This document shows positions 45,704-55,119 of a stretch of DNA of 64,000 nt, piece by piece (positions within the stretch are counted from its first letter, which is position 1; every line of letters begins with the position of its first letter). Where the stretch lies: the NCBI GenBank assembly GCA_903840165.1, contig CAIMEY010000017.1:64001-128000 (forward strand). Direction: 5' to 3'. Under the pieces are notes generated by a model. That model was not told where the DNA came from. It was given only the letters and a program-made list of their open reading frames with translations, and did no database searches. Source of the stretch: an uncultured Myxococcales bacterium. GTDB taxonomy: Bacteria > Myxococcota_A > UBA9042. The position numbers and the translations under genes are program-made.

Positions 45704-46201
45704 ATGGCTCAAATTACTTTTCGTGGCAGCCCCGTGCAGACCAGTGGTTCTCTGCCTGCCGTCGGCAGCAAGATTCCGGCGTTCACATTGACGCGCGCCG
45801 ACCTGAGCGACGCCGTCCTGGCCGATTTCGCCGGAAAACGCCTGATCCTCAATATCTTCCCGAGCATTGACACCGGCGTCTGTGCCACCAGCGTGCGCAA
45901 GTTCAACGCCGAGGCCGGGGCGGCCGAGGACACCGTCGTTCTCTGTATTTCTCGGGACTTACCGTTCGCACTCAACCGTTTCTGCGGGGCCGAAGGACTC
46001 AGCCATGTGGTGAGCCTGAGCGACTTCCGCACGGGCGCTTTCGGCCGCGAGTTTGGTTGCGCCATGATCGACGGCAAGTTGGCCGGCCTCTTGTCGCGGG
46101 CCGTGGTGGTCGTGGGCAGCGACGGGGTGGTACGGTATGCCGAGCAAGTTCCTGAAATTGCCCAGGAACCAGACTACGCGGCCGCCCTGGCTGCGCGCTA
46201 A
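45704..46201 (+). CDS. tpx: Thiol peroxidase (atypical 2-Cys peroxiredoxin)
   Basis: Periplasmic-type thiol peroxidase of 165 residues that reduces hydrogen and lipid peroxides with thioredoxin. The peroxidatic Cys60 sits in FPSIDTGVCATSVRKFN and the resolving Cys94 in NRFCGAEGL, both exactly as in Tpx. CAAGGAG precedes the ATG at good spacing. No signal peptide is visible, as in other Tpx proteins. It appears monocistronic. Confidence 0.95.
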   Translation: MAQITFRGSPVQTSGSLPAVGSKIPAFTLTRADLSDAVLADFAGKRLILNIFPSIDTGVCATSVRKFNAEAGAAEDTVVLCISRDLPFALNRFCGAEGLSHVVSLSDFRTGAFGREFGCAMIDGKLAGLLSRAVVVVGSDGVVRYAEQVPEIAQEPDYAAALAAR

Positions 46202-46807
46202 TCAGCCAACGGGCGGGCCACCCAGGGCGCGCGATCCATCCCCTTCGCCAAGCGCGCCCGCGAGAGCGGCTGAGCGAGCAGGCCCGACGGCGATTGCCTG
46301 CGCGTGGATGCCCACTCGATCCAGGACGCCCACTGGCGCACAAGACGATCGGCACCGTCAACGGCTCGAACCTGGACAGCACAAGTCGCGAATCTTCTTG
46401 CGGACCGCTTGACAGTCAGCGATGGCACAATGGGGCAAAAGGCCTCGCTTGCATCGATTCCAGCTCCGCCAACGGCCGCTCAGGCGGTTCTAACGGCAAA
46501 AAGGTGTCGAAAAACGTTGACGCAGTGCGTCGGCCGACTTACCCTGATGGGCACGGACATCGCTACGGGGTGGGGGCCCCAAGCACTTGTCTGGTTTCGG
46601 GGGCATGTCGGAAGCGCCGGCGTGCTGGAGGTCCGGAACAAGTGGCGAGGCAGGGGACTGGCGTCACTTGAAGGTAGCGATAAATCAACTCTTTTTTGCA
46701 AGTTGTCCTGCGCAGAGATCCCTACTGACACCGTCCGCCTATCCTCGGATCGTTGTCTACCCATCAAGTCTATTCATTTGCGGGGCTTGCCCAGCAGAGT
46801 GTGTACC
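46202..46807. other. 606-bp intergenic region after tpx
   Basis: No gene that I can support. Frames running into the following regulator from 46304 lack a domain and a ribosome-binding site. A possible promoter for the regulator (TTGTCT and TATTCA, about 46754-46778) is weak. Confidence 0.4.
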
Positions 46808-47227
46808 ATGACCAAGGTTGAATCCGCACATCAATTTGCCAAGCGTCTCGGAGCCTTGCTCAAGTCGCTGCGTCTGGCCCGAGGAATGACCCAAGCCACC
46901 GTCGCGGACCTGCTAGGCGACGGCGTGGCTGTCGAAACCGTAAGCCGCTTTGAACGCGGGGCCGTAGCTCCATCGCTAACGTGGATCGCGCGTTTGTCGG
47001 AGATCTACGGTACCTCGATTGACAGCGTCTATGCTGCCACCCTGCACGAACCGCCTACCGATGAACCGGCCCGCGCGGCGTTGTTGCATTTGGTTCGCGA
47101 TCTGGACCCCGTGCGCGGCGAAGTGCTCCTGGCGATAGCAAAAGCCTTTGTGGCTTCGACTTCGCGGGTTGCCCACGCCGGTGACCGCAAGCCCGTGTGG
47201 CTGCGCGAACAGCGTTCGGCCGAGTAG
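46808..47227 (+). CDS. XRE-family helix-turn-helix regulator
   Basis: Cro/CI-type DNA-binding protein of 139 residues. The helix-turn-helix is at residues 10-65: LGALLKSLRLARGMTQATVA, VAVETVSRFERGAVAPSL, and LSEIYGTSIDSVY. The rest is a short helical tail. The ATG at 46808 fits the domain; the frame extends upstream without support. A strong rho-independent terminator lies 33 bases after the stop. Target unknown; no adjacent toxin is seen, so it is not an obvious antitoxin. Confidence 0.8.
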   Translation: MTKVESAHQFAKRLGALLKSLRLARGMTQATVADLLGDGVAVETVSRFERGAVAPSLTWIARLSEIYGTSIDSVYAATLHEPPTDEPARAALLHLVRDLDPVRGEVLLAIAKAFVASTSRVAHAGDRKPVWLREQRSAE

Positions 47228-47259
47228 GCAGCGGCGATAGAGCTTGCTGAATTCAAAGG

Positions 47260-47297
47260 GCATCTGCCGGTAGACACGCCGGCAGGTGCTTTTTTTT
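47260..47297 (+). terminator. Rho-independent terminator after XRE regulator
   Basis: An 11-bp stem GCATCTGCCGG/CCGGCAGGTGC with one G-U pair and an 8-base loop, directly followed by eight T residues (47290-47297). It ends transcription of the regulator before the convergent guaA gene. Confidence 0.9.
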
Positions 47298-47324
47298 GCC
47301 GCGTTGGCAGTGTGGCGCGGCCGC

Positions 47325-48896
47325 CTATTCCCATTCAATCGTGGCCGGTGGTTTGGAACTGATGTCGTAAACGACACGGTTAAACCCCCGAACTTCATTA
47401 ATAATTCTCCCACTGATTCGCGCAAGCAGACTGCGCGGCAAATCGGCCCAATCGGCCGTCATGCCGTCTTGGCTGGTCACGGCCCGCAGCACGCAGGTCG
47501 CCTCGTAGGTGCGCGCATCGCCCATCACACCCACGGACTGAATCGGCAGCAGAACTGCGAAGTATTGCCATAGATTAGCACGCCCTGGCCAGGCATCGAT
47601 CTCTTGGCGAACCACGGCATCGGCGGCCTGCAATAGGGTCAGGCGTTCCTGGGTCACTTCCCCCAAGATGCGCACGGCCAAGCCTGGTCCCGGAAAGGGC
47701 TGGCGATCCACCAAGGTGCTGGGCAGGCCAAGTTCGCGACCAAGCAGGCGAACTTCGTCCTTGAACAGTTCCCGCAACGGCTCGATCAGGCGCATGCGCA
47801 TCCGTTCCGGCAACCCGCCGACGTTGTGGTGCGACTTGATGACCACAGACGAGCCAGCTGAGGGAACGGACTCGATCACGTCCGGATACAGGGTCCCTTG
47901 GGCGAGGAAATCGTAGGCATGGCCTGAACCTTGGGCAACCTGCTCGAAGACTTCGATGAAGGTATGGCCGATTCTTTTGCGCTTGGTCTCTGGATCGACC
48001 ACGCCAGCCAGGGCACCGAGAAAGGCCGCCCGCGCATCGGTCGTGATCAAAGGAATGCCCAAGCCATCTGCGAAGATACGCTGAACTTCGGCAGCCTCAT
48101 CCTGACGCAAAAGGCCGTTGTCGACAAAGACGCACTGCAGCTGAGGGCCGAGCGCCCGGTGCAGCAAGGCCGCCGTGACACTGGAATCAACGCCGCCCGA
48201 GAGCGCACAAAGCACTTTTCCGTCGCCCACTTGTGCCGCGATCGCCTGCACCGCTGCACGCACAAAGCCGCCTATCGTCCAGGAGCCCTGACAGCCGCAG
48301 GCGTCATAGGCAAAACGCCGCAACATGGCCAAACCTGCCGGCGTATGCGCCACTTCTGGGTGAAATTGCAAGGCAAAACGCTGCCTCTGCAGGTCGTGCA
48401 TGGCGGCGAGAAGCCCGTCTTTCGAGTGCGCCGCAGCCACAAAGCCTTGGGGCAGTTGGGCCACATGGTCGCCGTGGCTCATCCACACCGGCGATCCTTG
48501 ACCGACCAGCAAATCCACTAACAATCCATCGGGTTGTGCGACAAGGATCTCAGCCGGGCCGTACTCGCGGCGCTGTCCAGGCTCGACCTTTCCGCCAAGG
48601 TGGTGGGCAAGCAGCTGCATTCCATAGCAAATCCCCAGAAGCGGCACATCCAGATTCCACACAGGCGCGGGCTGAGGGGCCTTGGGGTCGTAGACGCTAC
48701 TAGGCCCGCCCGAGAGAATAATCCCCCGGGGACCCCAAGCCTGGATGCGAGCTAAAGGTGCGTTTCCTGGCCAGATTTCGCAGTAGACGTGCAGTTCTCG
48801 TAGCCGCCGGGCGATGAGCATCGTGTACTGCGAGCCGAAGTCGAGGATGAGAATGCGCTCGGCGTCGGGGGCATCGGTCTGGGCATGGTTGATCAT
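47325..48896 (-). CDS. guaA: GMP synthase (glutamine-hydrolysing)
   Basis: Converts XMP to GMP using glutamine and ATP; 523 residues, the usual length. The class I glutamine amidotransferase domain has LLGICYGMQLLA with the nucleophile Cys and FHPEV with His-Glu. The PP-loop ATP-pyrophosphatase domain has ALSGGVDSSVTAALLH, and the C-terminal dimer domain ends NEVRGFNRVVYDISSKPPAT plus IEWE, all diagnostic. The ATG at 48896 with AGGAA upstream gives the conserved start; the frame is open to 48995. Confidence 0.97.
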   Translation of the reverse strand: MINHAQTDAPDAERILILDFGSQYTMLIARRLRELHVYCEIWPGNAPLARIQAWGPRGIILSGGPSSVYDPKAPQPAPVWNLDVPLLGICYGMQLLAHHLGGKVEPGQRREYGPAEILVAQPDGLLVDLLVGQGSPVWMSHGDHVAQLPQGFVAAAHSKDGLLAAMHDLQRQRFALQFHPEVAHTPAGLAMLRRFAYDACGCQGSWTIGGFVRAAVQAIAAQVGDGKVLCALSGGVDSSVTAALLHRALGPQLQCVFVDNGLLRQDEAAEVQRIFADGLGIPLITTDARAAFLGALAGVVDPETKRKRIGHTFIEVFEQVAQGSGHAYDFLAQGTLYPDVIESVPSAGSSVVIKSHHNVGGLPERMRMRLIEPLRELFKDEVRLLGRELGLPSTLVDRQPFPGPGLAVRILGEVTQERLTLLQAADAVVRQEIDAWPGRANLWQYFAVLLPIQSVGVMGDARTYEATCVLRAVTSQDGMTADWADLPRSLLARISGRIINEVRGFNRVVYDISSKPPATIEWE

Positions 48897-49132
48897 GAAA
48901 TTCCTGGCATGAGCTACGTTTTTCGCGCAAGCACCGGAGCCCATCAGCACATTGAGGGCCCTTGGCTGCCGCGCAGTGTGCAAGGCCAGGGCCACGGCAG
49001 CAAGGCTCGTGTGGTGCGTTGGCGGCGCCAGCCTTGCGAAGTGCTCCGTTGCGCCTAGCTTGAAACAGGGTCGCCCGCCCGGGTGGCGTTTCGCCGCAAG
49101 CGGTAGTGCTTAGGATTCCTTGAGGAGTTCCC

Positions 49133-50914
49133 ATGTGTGCTTGGTCCTGGGCTTGGCCTCAGCAAATCCGCGATCGGCACCGCCTGCATGTTGTCCACCA
49201 CGCCGAGTACCGCTTACCGGTCACGACGTTGCAGGCACGCACGGGCTTTGACCCTCGGCGAGCGGACCTAGCGTTGTGGTGGTTGCAGCACGTGCGCGTC
49301 GTCCATGGGGACGCGGTGCAGCCGCCAGAACGCATTTCTTACGCAGCGTTGCGCCAGGTGCACACCGAGGCCTACCTGCAATCCCTGCAACAGCCGGAGG
49401 TTTTGGCTGACATTTTCGGCCTTCCTGCCTGGGATATTGCCAGCGACGCAGTGCTGCAAACCGTGAGGCGGGCTTGCGGCGGAACCCTACTTGCCGCGCA
49501 AATTGCCGTAGAGAAACGGGTTCCGGTGGTCAACCTCCTGGGTGGCTTTCACCATGCCAAGCCGGCGCAGGGGGCAGGACTGTGCGCGGTCAACGACATC
49601 GCTGTGGCGGCCTCGGTGCTGCGAAACTCTGGTTATTCCGGAAGAATTGGCGTCATTGACCTGGATGCCCACCCGCCCGATGGCACGGCGGCGTGCATGA
49701 CCCAACTGCCCGGCGCGACTTGGATTGGCTCCCTTTCTGGTTGCGATTGGGGACCTTTGCCGGGCGTGGACGAGACTGTGCTGCCCCCTGGCACCGGCAA
49801 CCTGAAGTACTTGGAGGCCCTTGATCGCCTACTGGGGCGTATGCCCGCGTGCGACCTCGTCTTTGTCCTGGCGGGCGGCGATGTACTGACCGGCGATCCC
49901 GTGGGCGGCCTGCACCTGGATTTGCCGGGGGCCTGGCAACGCGATCGGCGCGTAGCTGAACATTTACAAGGAGTTGCCGCTGTCTGGCTGCCGGCCGGTG
50001 GGTATACAGACCGGGCGTGGCAGGTCATGGCCGGCGCTGCATGGCAGTTGGTGCGCTGCCGCCAGCCTCCCCTGACCGCGCGAACCGACCCCATGGCGAT
50101 GCAATTCGCGCGTACATCTAGGCATATGAAGGACGAAGCCCTGGGCAGTTGGGGGCTCGACGCTCAGGATGTGGAGGAGGCCCTTGGCCTGCGTCGCCCC
50201 GAGCAACACCATCATCTTCTTGGCTTTTATACGGAGGAAGGCCTGGAATACGGCCTGCAGTCCTTTGGCGTCCTCGATACCCTGCGGCGCCTGCGCTACC
50301 GCGAATTTGCCGTGCACATCAGCGTGCATGAGCCGGGCGAGCGAATGACGCTGACCGGCCTCTTTGCTGAAGAAACAGAGCCTTGCACGCTGCTGGAACT
50401 GGTCGTCGAGCGCAAACAGGACGCCGGCGGTCCGGTCCTGTACGTCCACTGGCTATCGCTTCGCCACCCAAAGGGCAGTTTTGCCCGTGATCGCTTGCGG
50501 TTGCCGGGCCAAGAAGTGCCCGGGCTGGGCCTAGCCCGGGAGGCCGGTGAACTGCTGGCGCGGATGGCTTCTCGCCTGCATGTTCAGGCTGTTGTCCTGC
50601 GGCCGGCTTGGTTTCACATTGCCTATGTGGCGCGCTATCGCTATCAATTTCGCAATCCCGAGGTGCAGGGCCGCTTTGAAGCGCTGATTCGCGATCTGCG
50701 GCACATGCCCTCCCTGCAGGCGCCTGGGGGCAACCTGAGCCTGGCGCAGGCGAGTCAGGCCCTTGCCCAAGGTCAAATCCTGATTCAGCGTGACGGCAAA
50801 CAACCCGTTGTCTATCAATGGGAATCCGAAGAAATGGCCGACGAAGTTCGCACCGATTCCCACACCCAACAAGCCCAGCGGGAGTCGGGATGTATTCGTT
50901 TCCAGTTGGCCTGA
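49133..50914 (+). CDS. Histone-deacetylase-superfamily protein with extra C-terminal domain
   Basis: Zinc hydrolase of the HDAC/AcuC/acetylpolyamine amidohydrolase fold in its first 320 residues: GGFHHAKPAQGAGLCAVNDI with the His pair H140-H141, IDLDAHPPDGTA with D178 and H180, AGGDVLTGDPVGGL with D250, and PAGGYTDRAW with the catalytic-site Tyr. All key residues are present. A further 270 residues at the C-terminus do not match any family I recognise; they contain strands such as REFAVHISVHEPGERMTLTG and LYVHWLSLRH. GAGGAG precedes the ATG. It lies 72 bases before the PPDK regulatory protein gene on the same strand. Confidence 0.8.
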   Translation: MCAWSWAWPQQIRDRHRLHVVHHAEYRLPVTTLQARTGFDPRRADLALWWLQHVRVVHGDAVQPPERISYAALRQVHTEAYLQSLQQPEVLADIFGLPAWDIASDAVLQTVRRACGGTLLAAQIAVEKRVPVVNLLGGFHHAKPAQGAGLCAVNDIAVAASVLRNSGYSGRIGVIDLDAHPPDGTAACMTQLPGATWIGSLSGCDWGPLPGVDETVLPPGTGNLKYLEALDRLLGRMPACDLVFVLAGGDVLTGDPVGGLHLDLPGAWQRDRRVAEHLQGVAAVWLPAGGYTDRAWQVMAGAAWQLVRCRQPPLTARTDPMAMQFARTSRHMKDEALGSWGLDAQDVEEALGLRRPEQHHHLLGFYTEEGLEYGLQSFGVLDTLRRLRYREFAVHISVHEPGERMTLTGLFAEETEPCTLLELVVERKQDAGGPVLYVHWLSLRHPKGSFARDRLRLPGQEVPGLGLAREAGELLARMASRLHVQAVVLRPAWFHIAYVARYRYQFRNPEVQGRFEALIRDLRHMPSLQAPGGNLSLAQASQALAQGQILIQRDGKQPVVYQWESEEMADEVRTDSHTQQAQRESGCIRFQLA

Positions 50915-50986
50915 GTCCAGCAACGCAGGCCTGCCCAAAGCCGAGTCGCCGTGGCATACTACCCGGCGCTTGGCAGCGGAGGCCGC

Positions 50987-51877
50987 ATGTCCCGACCATC
51001 TGACAGCGCAATACCCAATCTTTTCCATAAGGGAACCGGCCGCGACGGTCGGGTCTTCATTGTCTCGGACTCCTTGGGCGAAACAGCGGAACTCGTTGCG
51101 CGCGCAGCACTTTCGCAGTTTGGCGGCTCTGATGTCGAGATCTTGCGCTTTCCCATGATCTCGTCGCCGGACAACGTCGAGCCGATCGTCAATCAGGCGA
51201 CGGAGCGGCCAACCCTGGTTGTCTACACGCTTATCCGCCCCGACGTCCAAGAGAAAATGGTCCAGCTTTGCGAAAAGCGAGGCGTCATCGCCGTCGACAT
51301 CATGGGCCCGATGCTCAGCGGTTTCATTCAGGTTTTGGGCCGCGCGCCCGTGCTCCGGCCGGGCCTCATCCACCAACTCGACGAACACTATTTCAAGCGC
51401 GTAGAATGCGTTGAATTTGCAGTGAAATACGACGACGCCAAGGATGCACGCGGCTTTCTGCAGGCAGACATCGTCCTAGTCGGCGTGTCGCGCTGCTCCA
51501 AAACGCCTGTTTCCATGTACTTAGCCAATCGCCTGTACCGCGTCGCCAACCTCCCCCTTGTGCCAGAATTCCCTGTGCCCAAGCAGATTTACGATGTGCC
51601 CCGTGAACGGATCGTCGGTTTGCGTGTCGATCCGGACAAGTTGGTGCAAATCCGCCAAGAACGGGTCAAGACGATGGGCGCCCGCGAGAGGCACTACGCC
51701 GAAATTGATAGAATTCTCGAAGAGTTGAGCCACGCCGAAGAAGTGTTTGCCAAGCTCGGCTGTCCCGTCGTCGATGCCACCAACAAAGCCGTGGAAGAAA
51801 CGGCTGTTCGCGTTCTCGAGTTCATCCACCGCCGCGACCCGCACGGTCGAGCGCTGGCGCACCAACAAGGAGAATAA
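50987..51877 (+). CDS. PPDK regulatory protein (kinase/pyrophosphorylase, DUF299)
   Basis: Bifunctional ADP-dependent kinase and Pi-dependent pyrophosphorylase that inactivates and reactivates pyruvate phosphate dikinase. 296 residues. Motifs: [15 protein letters not shown] at the N-terminus, [10 protein letters not shown], and the P-loop GVSRCSKTP. The ATG at 50987 has GGAGG four bases upstream; an earlier GTG at 50951 is less likely. Directly followed by ppdK after 3 bases, the standard bacterial arrangement and strong support for the assignment. Confidence 0.93.
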   Translation: MSRPSDSAIPNLFHKGTGRDGRVFIVSDSLGETAELVARAALSQFGGSDVEILRFPMISSPDNVEPIVNQATERPTLVVYTLIRPDVQEKMVQLCEKRGVIAVDIMGPMLSGFIQVLGRAPVLRPGLIHQLDEHYFKRVECVEFAVKYDDAKDARGFLQADIVLVGVSRCSKTPVSMYLANRLYRVANLPLVPEFPVPKQIYDVPRERIVGLRVDPDKLVQIRQERVKTMGARERHYAEIDRILEELSHAEEVFAKLGCPVVDATNKAVEETAVRVLEFIHRRDPHGRALAHQQGE

Positions 51878-51880
51878 GCT

Positions 51881-54535
51881 ATGACCACGTATGTCCAGGC
51901 ATTTTCCCAGGGCAACGCCAAGATGAAGGAACTGCTGGGCGGCAAGGGCGCCAACTTGGCCGAAATGACGCGCATTGGCCTACCCGTGCCCCCCGGTTTC
52001 ACAATCACGACGCAGGCTTGCCTGTACTATGCCGCCCATGGGGTCCACCCGCAGGGGTTGGACGAGCAGGTGCACGCGGCGCTCAGCGCCCTGGAAACCC
52101 AGACAGGAAAGCAGTTGGGACACAAGGCGTTGCCTCTGCTTGTCTCGGTGCGATCCGGTGCGGCGGTGTCCATGCCGGGCATGATGGATACGGTGCTGAA
52201 CCTGGGGCTCAATGACGACACCGTCCAGGCCCATGCCGCTGCAACGCAAAATCCGCGATTTGCTTGGGATTGTTATCGCCGGCTGATCCAGATGTTCAGC
52301 AACGTTGTGCTGCAACTGCCGATGCATGAATTTGAAAAGGCCCTGAATCGGCGCAAGGCGGCCTGTGGGGCCCAGACCGATCCGCAGATTCCAACCGATG
52401 TGATGCAGCAATTGGTTAATGATTACAAGCAGTTGGTACTCGAACTGTCCGGAAAGCCTTTTCCCCAAGACCCCAGGGCCCAACTCGATGAAGCGGTGCG
52501 GGCGGTGTTCGCCAGTTGGAACAATCCGCGGGCGGTGGTGTACCGAAGGCTCCATAAGATCAGCGATTCTTTGGGTACAGCCGTCAATATCCAGGCCATG
52601 GCCTTTGGCAACATGGGCGACGATTGCGCCACCGGCGTGGCCTTCACCCGCGACCCCAACAGTGGCGAAAAGATGTTCTACGGCGAGTACTTGCTCAACG
52701 CCCAGGGCGAGGACGTGGTCGCCGGTATCCGCACGCCACGGCCGATCATCGAACTGAAAGAAGAATTGCCTCAAGCCTACGATCAGTTGTTTCGCACGTG
52801 CGAGTTGCTCGAGGCCCATTACGGCGACATGCAGGACATCGAATTCACCATTGAGCGCGGGCACTTGTACATGTTGCAGTGTCGAGTCGGCAAGAGAACG
52901 GCGCAGGCAGCCATTCGCATCGCCGTGGACCTGGTGGCCGAGGGCAAGATCGACCAAACCCAAGCGCTGCTGCGCGTAGAACCAAGCCAAATTGAAACGC
53001 TTTTGCACCGGCGCATCGACCCCAAAGCCAAGGTAGATGTCGTGGCAACGGGCTTGCCCGCCAGCCCTGGTGCAGCCTGCGGCGCGGTGTGTTTTGACCC
53101 GGATGAGGCCGAAAAACGCCACGAACGCGGCGAAAAAGTCCTGTTGATTCGCCATGAAACGACGCCCGACGACATCCACGGCATGGTCGCCAGCGAAGGC
53201 GTTCTGACCACCCGTGGCGGCATGACCTGCCACGCCGCCATTGTCGCCCGCGGCATGGGCAAACCGTGCATCGTCGGCTGCAGCGAAATCGTGATCGATG
53301 AGGAAAATCAGCTTCTTCGCGCTGGAGACCGCATCGTACGCGCTGGCGACATCGTCAGCATCGATGGCGGTACTGGCCGATTGATCATGGGCCAAGTTCC
53401 CTTGATTGAAGCGCAATTGTCCAAGGAAGTGCAAACGCTGCTGCAGTGGGCGGATGCAGCCAAGGTTCTTGGCGTTCGGGCCAACGCCGACACACCGGCC
53501 GATGCGCAACGGGCGCGCGACTTTGGCGCTCAGGGCATAGGCCTGTGTCGCACCGAGCACATGTTCGGCCAAGGCGGCCACCATCCCGAGCGCATGGCTG
53601 TAGTACAGCAGATGATCCTCGCGGAAACATTGGAAGATCGCCTAGTAGCCCTGGCGGCGCTCCAGCCGATGCAGGAACTGGATTTCCGCGGCATTTTGTT
53701 GGCGATGGCGCCCTACCCCGTGACGATTCGCTTGCTTGACCCGCCTTTGCACGAGTTCTTGCCGGGCGTGCTCGAACTCTCGACGGACGTCGCGCGGGCC
53801 GAGGCCCTGGGCCAGCCCCACGAAGAAAAGCTGCGATTGCTACGCAAAGTCAAGGCTTTGGCTGAGACCAATCCGATGCTGGGCTTTCGTGGCGTGCGGC
53901 TCGGCGTGATCTACCCTGAGATCTATGAGATGCAAGTGCGGGCCATCTTTGCCGCGGGCAGCGAGCTATTTGCTCAAGGCATTGATATTCACCCTGAAAT
54001 CATGATTCCGCTGGTTGGCCACGTCCGCGAACTCAAGCTGATGCGCGACATGATCGCGCGGATTCATGAAGAAATGCAGCCTAAATTCAGCTACTTGGTC
54101 GGCACGATGATTGAAGTGCCACGGGCAGCCCTGACGGCGGCGGACATTGCCGGTGAAGCCGAGTTCTTCTCCTTTGGTACCAACGACTTAACCCAGACGA
54201 CCTATGGCTATTCCCGGGACGACGCGGAGTCGCGCTTCCTGAGCCAGTACGTGGCCGACAAAGTCTTGCCCGAGAACCCCTTTGTCACCCTCGATCGCGA
54301 CGGCGTCGGCAAACTCGTGCGCATGGCGACGGTGGACGGCCGCTACGCCCGCCCCGGCCTCAAGGTTGGCATTTGCGGCGAGCACGGCGGCGACCCGGCC
54401 AGCATCGCTTTCTGCCATGAAATCGGGCTATCCTACGTCTCCTGTTCGCCCTTCCGCGTGCCGATCGCCCGCCTAGCCGCTGCCCAAGCCGCTCTGGCCG
54501 CCCAAGGCCAAAAAGCAACCGCTTCGGCCGTCTAG
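51881..54535 (+). CDS. ppdK: Pyruvate, phosphate dikinase
   Basis: Interconverts pyruvate, ATP and Pi with PEP, AMP and PPi. 884 residues, the usual length. N-terminal ATP-grasp (GGKGANLAEMTRIGLPVPPG), central phosphohistidine domain GGMTCHAAIVARGMGKPC with His451 and the regulatory Thr449, and a C-terminal PEP/pyruvate barrel with the catalytic Cys832 in VGICGEHGGDP. A good AAGGAG site precedes the ATG. Regulated post-translationally by the adjacent DUF299 protein acting on the Thr two residues before the catalytic His. Confidence 0.96.
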   Translation: MTTYVQAFSQGNAKMKELLGGKGANLAEMTRIGLPVPPGFTITTQACLYYAAHGVHPQGLDEQVHAALSALETQTGKQLGHKALPLLVSVRSGAAVSMPGMMDTVLNLGLNDDTVQAHAAATQNPRFAWDCYRRLIQMFSNVVLQLPMHEFEKALNRRKAACGAQTDPQIPTDVMQQLVNDYKQLVLELSGKPFPQDPRAQLDEAVRAVFASWNNPRAVVYRRLHKISDSLGTAVNIQAMAFGNMGDDCATGVAFTRDPNSGEKMFYGEYLLNAQGEDVVAGIRTPRPIIELKEELPQAYDQLFRTCELLEAHYGDMQDIEFTIERGHLYMLQCRVGKRTAQAAIRIAVDLVAEGKIDQTQALLRVEPSQIETLLHRRIDPKAKVDVVATGLPASPGAACGAVCFDPDEAEKRHERGEKVLLIRHETTPDDIHGMVASEGVLTTRGGMTCHAAIVARGMGKPCIVGCSEIVIDEENQLLRAGDRIVRAGDIVSIDGGTGRLIMGQVPLIEAQLSKEVQTLLQWADAAKVLGVRANADTPADAQRARDFGAQGIGLCRTEHMFGQGGHHPERMAVVQQMILAETLEDRLVALAALQPMQELDFRGILLAMAPYPVTIRLLDPPLHEFLPGVLELSTDVARAEALGQPHEEKLRLLRKVKALAETNPMLGFRGVRLGVIYPEIYEMQVRAIFAAGSELFAQGIDIHPEIMIPLVGHVRELKLMRDMIARIHEEMQPKFSYLVGTMIEVPRAALTAADIAGEAEFFSFGTNDLTQTTYGYSRDDAESRFLSQYVADKVLPENPFVTLDRDGVGKLVRMATVDGRYARPGLKVGICGEHGGDPASIAFCHEIGLSYVSCSPFRVPIARLAAAQAALAAQGQKATASAV

Positions 54536-54653
54536 GCCAGTGCGCGCCAAGTGGCTAAACTGCAATCACTTTTGCCCGCGCAGAACGGCGGGTGGTGATG
54601 GAAATTGCAGGACGCGTGGCTAGCTGCTGCCCAAAGCGCTCTGGCCTGGATAG

Positions 54654-54670
54654 TGTCTCAAATTGAGACA
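54654..54670. promoter_or_regulatory. Perfect 17-bp palindrome, candidate enhancer-binding site (UAS)
   Basis: TGTCTCAA-A-TTGAGACA, 8-bp perfect arms around one base. It is centred about 115 bases upstream of the -24 element, the normal range for a sigma-54 activator binding site. Confidence 0.6.
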
Positions 54671-54775
54671 GCCGATACGCACGGGGCAGTGTTTTCCAGG
54701 TCTTGGGCCGTTGCCCGCTGGGATACCCTACGCAATAACCTTGCATAATCAATATGTTACTTTTTCTTCTCAAGT

Positions 54776-54791
54776 TGGCACGGCGCTTGCA
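54776..54791 (+). promoter_or_regulatory. Sigma-54 (-24/-12) promoter
   Basis: TGGCACG-N4-TTGCA matches the RpoN consensus at every defined position, with GG (54777-54778) and GC (54789-54790) at the required spacing. Predicted start of transcription is about 54802-54803. Confidence 0.85.
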
Positions 54792-54802
54792 CTATAGTCC
54801 TG

Positions 54803-55055
54803 CGACAGAACGAGCAGAATCCCTATGACTTCCTTGAACTCCTTCCTATAAAATCCTCACACACTGCTTGTCCTGGTTTCGCCAGGGCAAAGCGTCCCCC
54901 CGGAGGCGTTACAACGGTTGCTTTGCCATCGGTTCATCGTTAGGGAGTGGACCGAGGCAGTCCAAAGGCTGCAACCGACCTGTGCGTTTCCCCTTCCAGC
55001 CCTCTCTCGCTCTGACAGGCGGCCGCGATTTCTTCCGGCCGCCTTGTTTTTTTTT
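54803..55055 (+). ncRNA. Putative sigma-54-dependent small RNA
   Basis: About 250 nucleotides between the -24/-12 promoter and a rho-independent terminator, with no supported coding frame. Clear local structure: CCTGG-TTTCG-CCAGG at 54872-54886, an 8-bp stem GGCAAAGC (54886-54893) with GCTTTGCC (54920-54927), and CGGTTGC (54915-54921) with GCAACCG (54971-54977). The last two share bases, so they may alternate. An eight-codon frame at 54825-54851 lacks a ribosome-binding site. No match to a known RNA family was recognised. Alternatively it is a long attenuated leader of the thiolase gene. Confidence 0.6.
55017..55055 (+). terminator. Strong rho-independent terminator
   Basis: Perfect 9-bp stem AGGCGGCCG/CGGCCGCCT with a 10-base loop, then TG and nine T residues (55047-55055). 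Confidence 0.92.
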
Positions 55056-55096
55056 GCGCTGCGGCTGGAGCAAAGTCTGAGCGACGCACCAACATT

Positions 55097-55119
55097 CTGA
55101 AATAACAGCTCTATTTCAG
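55097..55119. promoter_or_regulatory. Perfect inverted repeat upstream of the thiolase gene
   Basis: CTGAAATA (55097-55104), 7-base spacer, TATTTCAG (55112-55119). AT-rich in GC-rich surroundings, right before a TTGACG that may be a -35 element (55122-55127). Likely an operator for the thiolase. Confidence 0.5.

Noticed and set aside
51980-53584. 534-codon open frame antisense to ppdK
   Set aside because: Composition-driven shadow of a well-conserved gene; no ribosome-binding site or recognisable domain.
54825-54851. Eight-codon frame (MTSLNSFL) possible leader peptide
   Set aside because: No Shine-Dalgarno and no run of regulatory codons; too short to support alone.
54868-55080. 70-codon plus-strand frame across the sigma-54 transcript
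   Set aside because: Runs through the terminator stem and T-run and has no ribosome-binding site.
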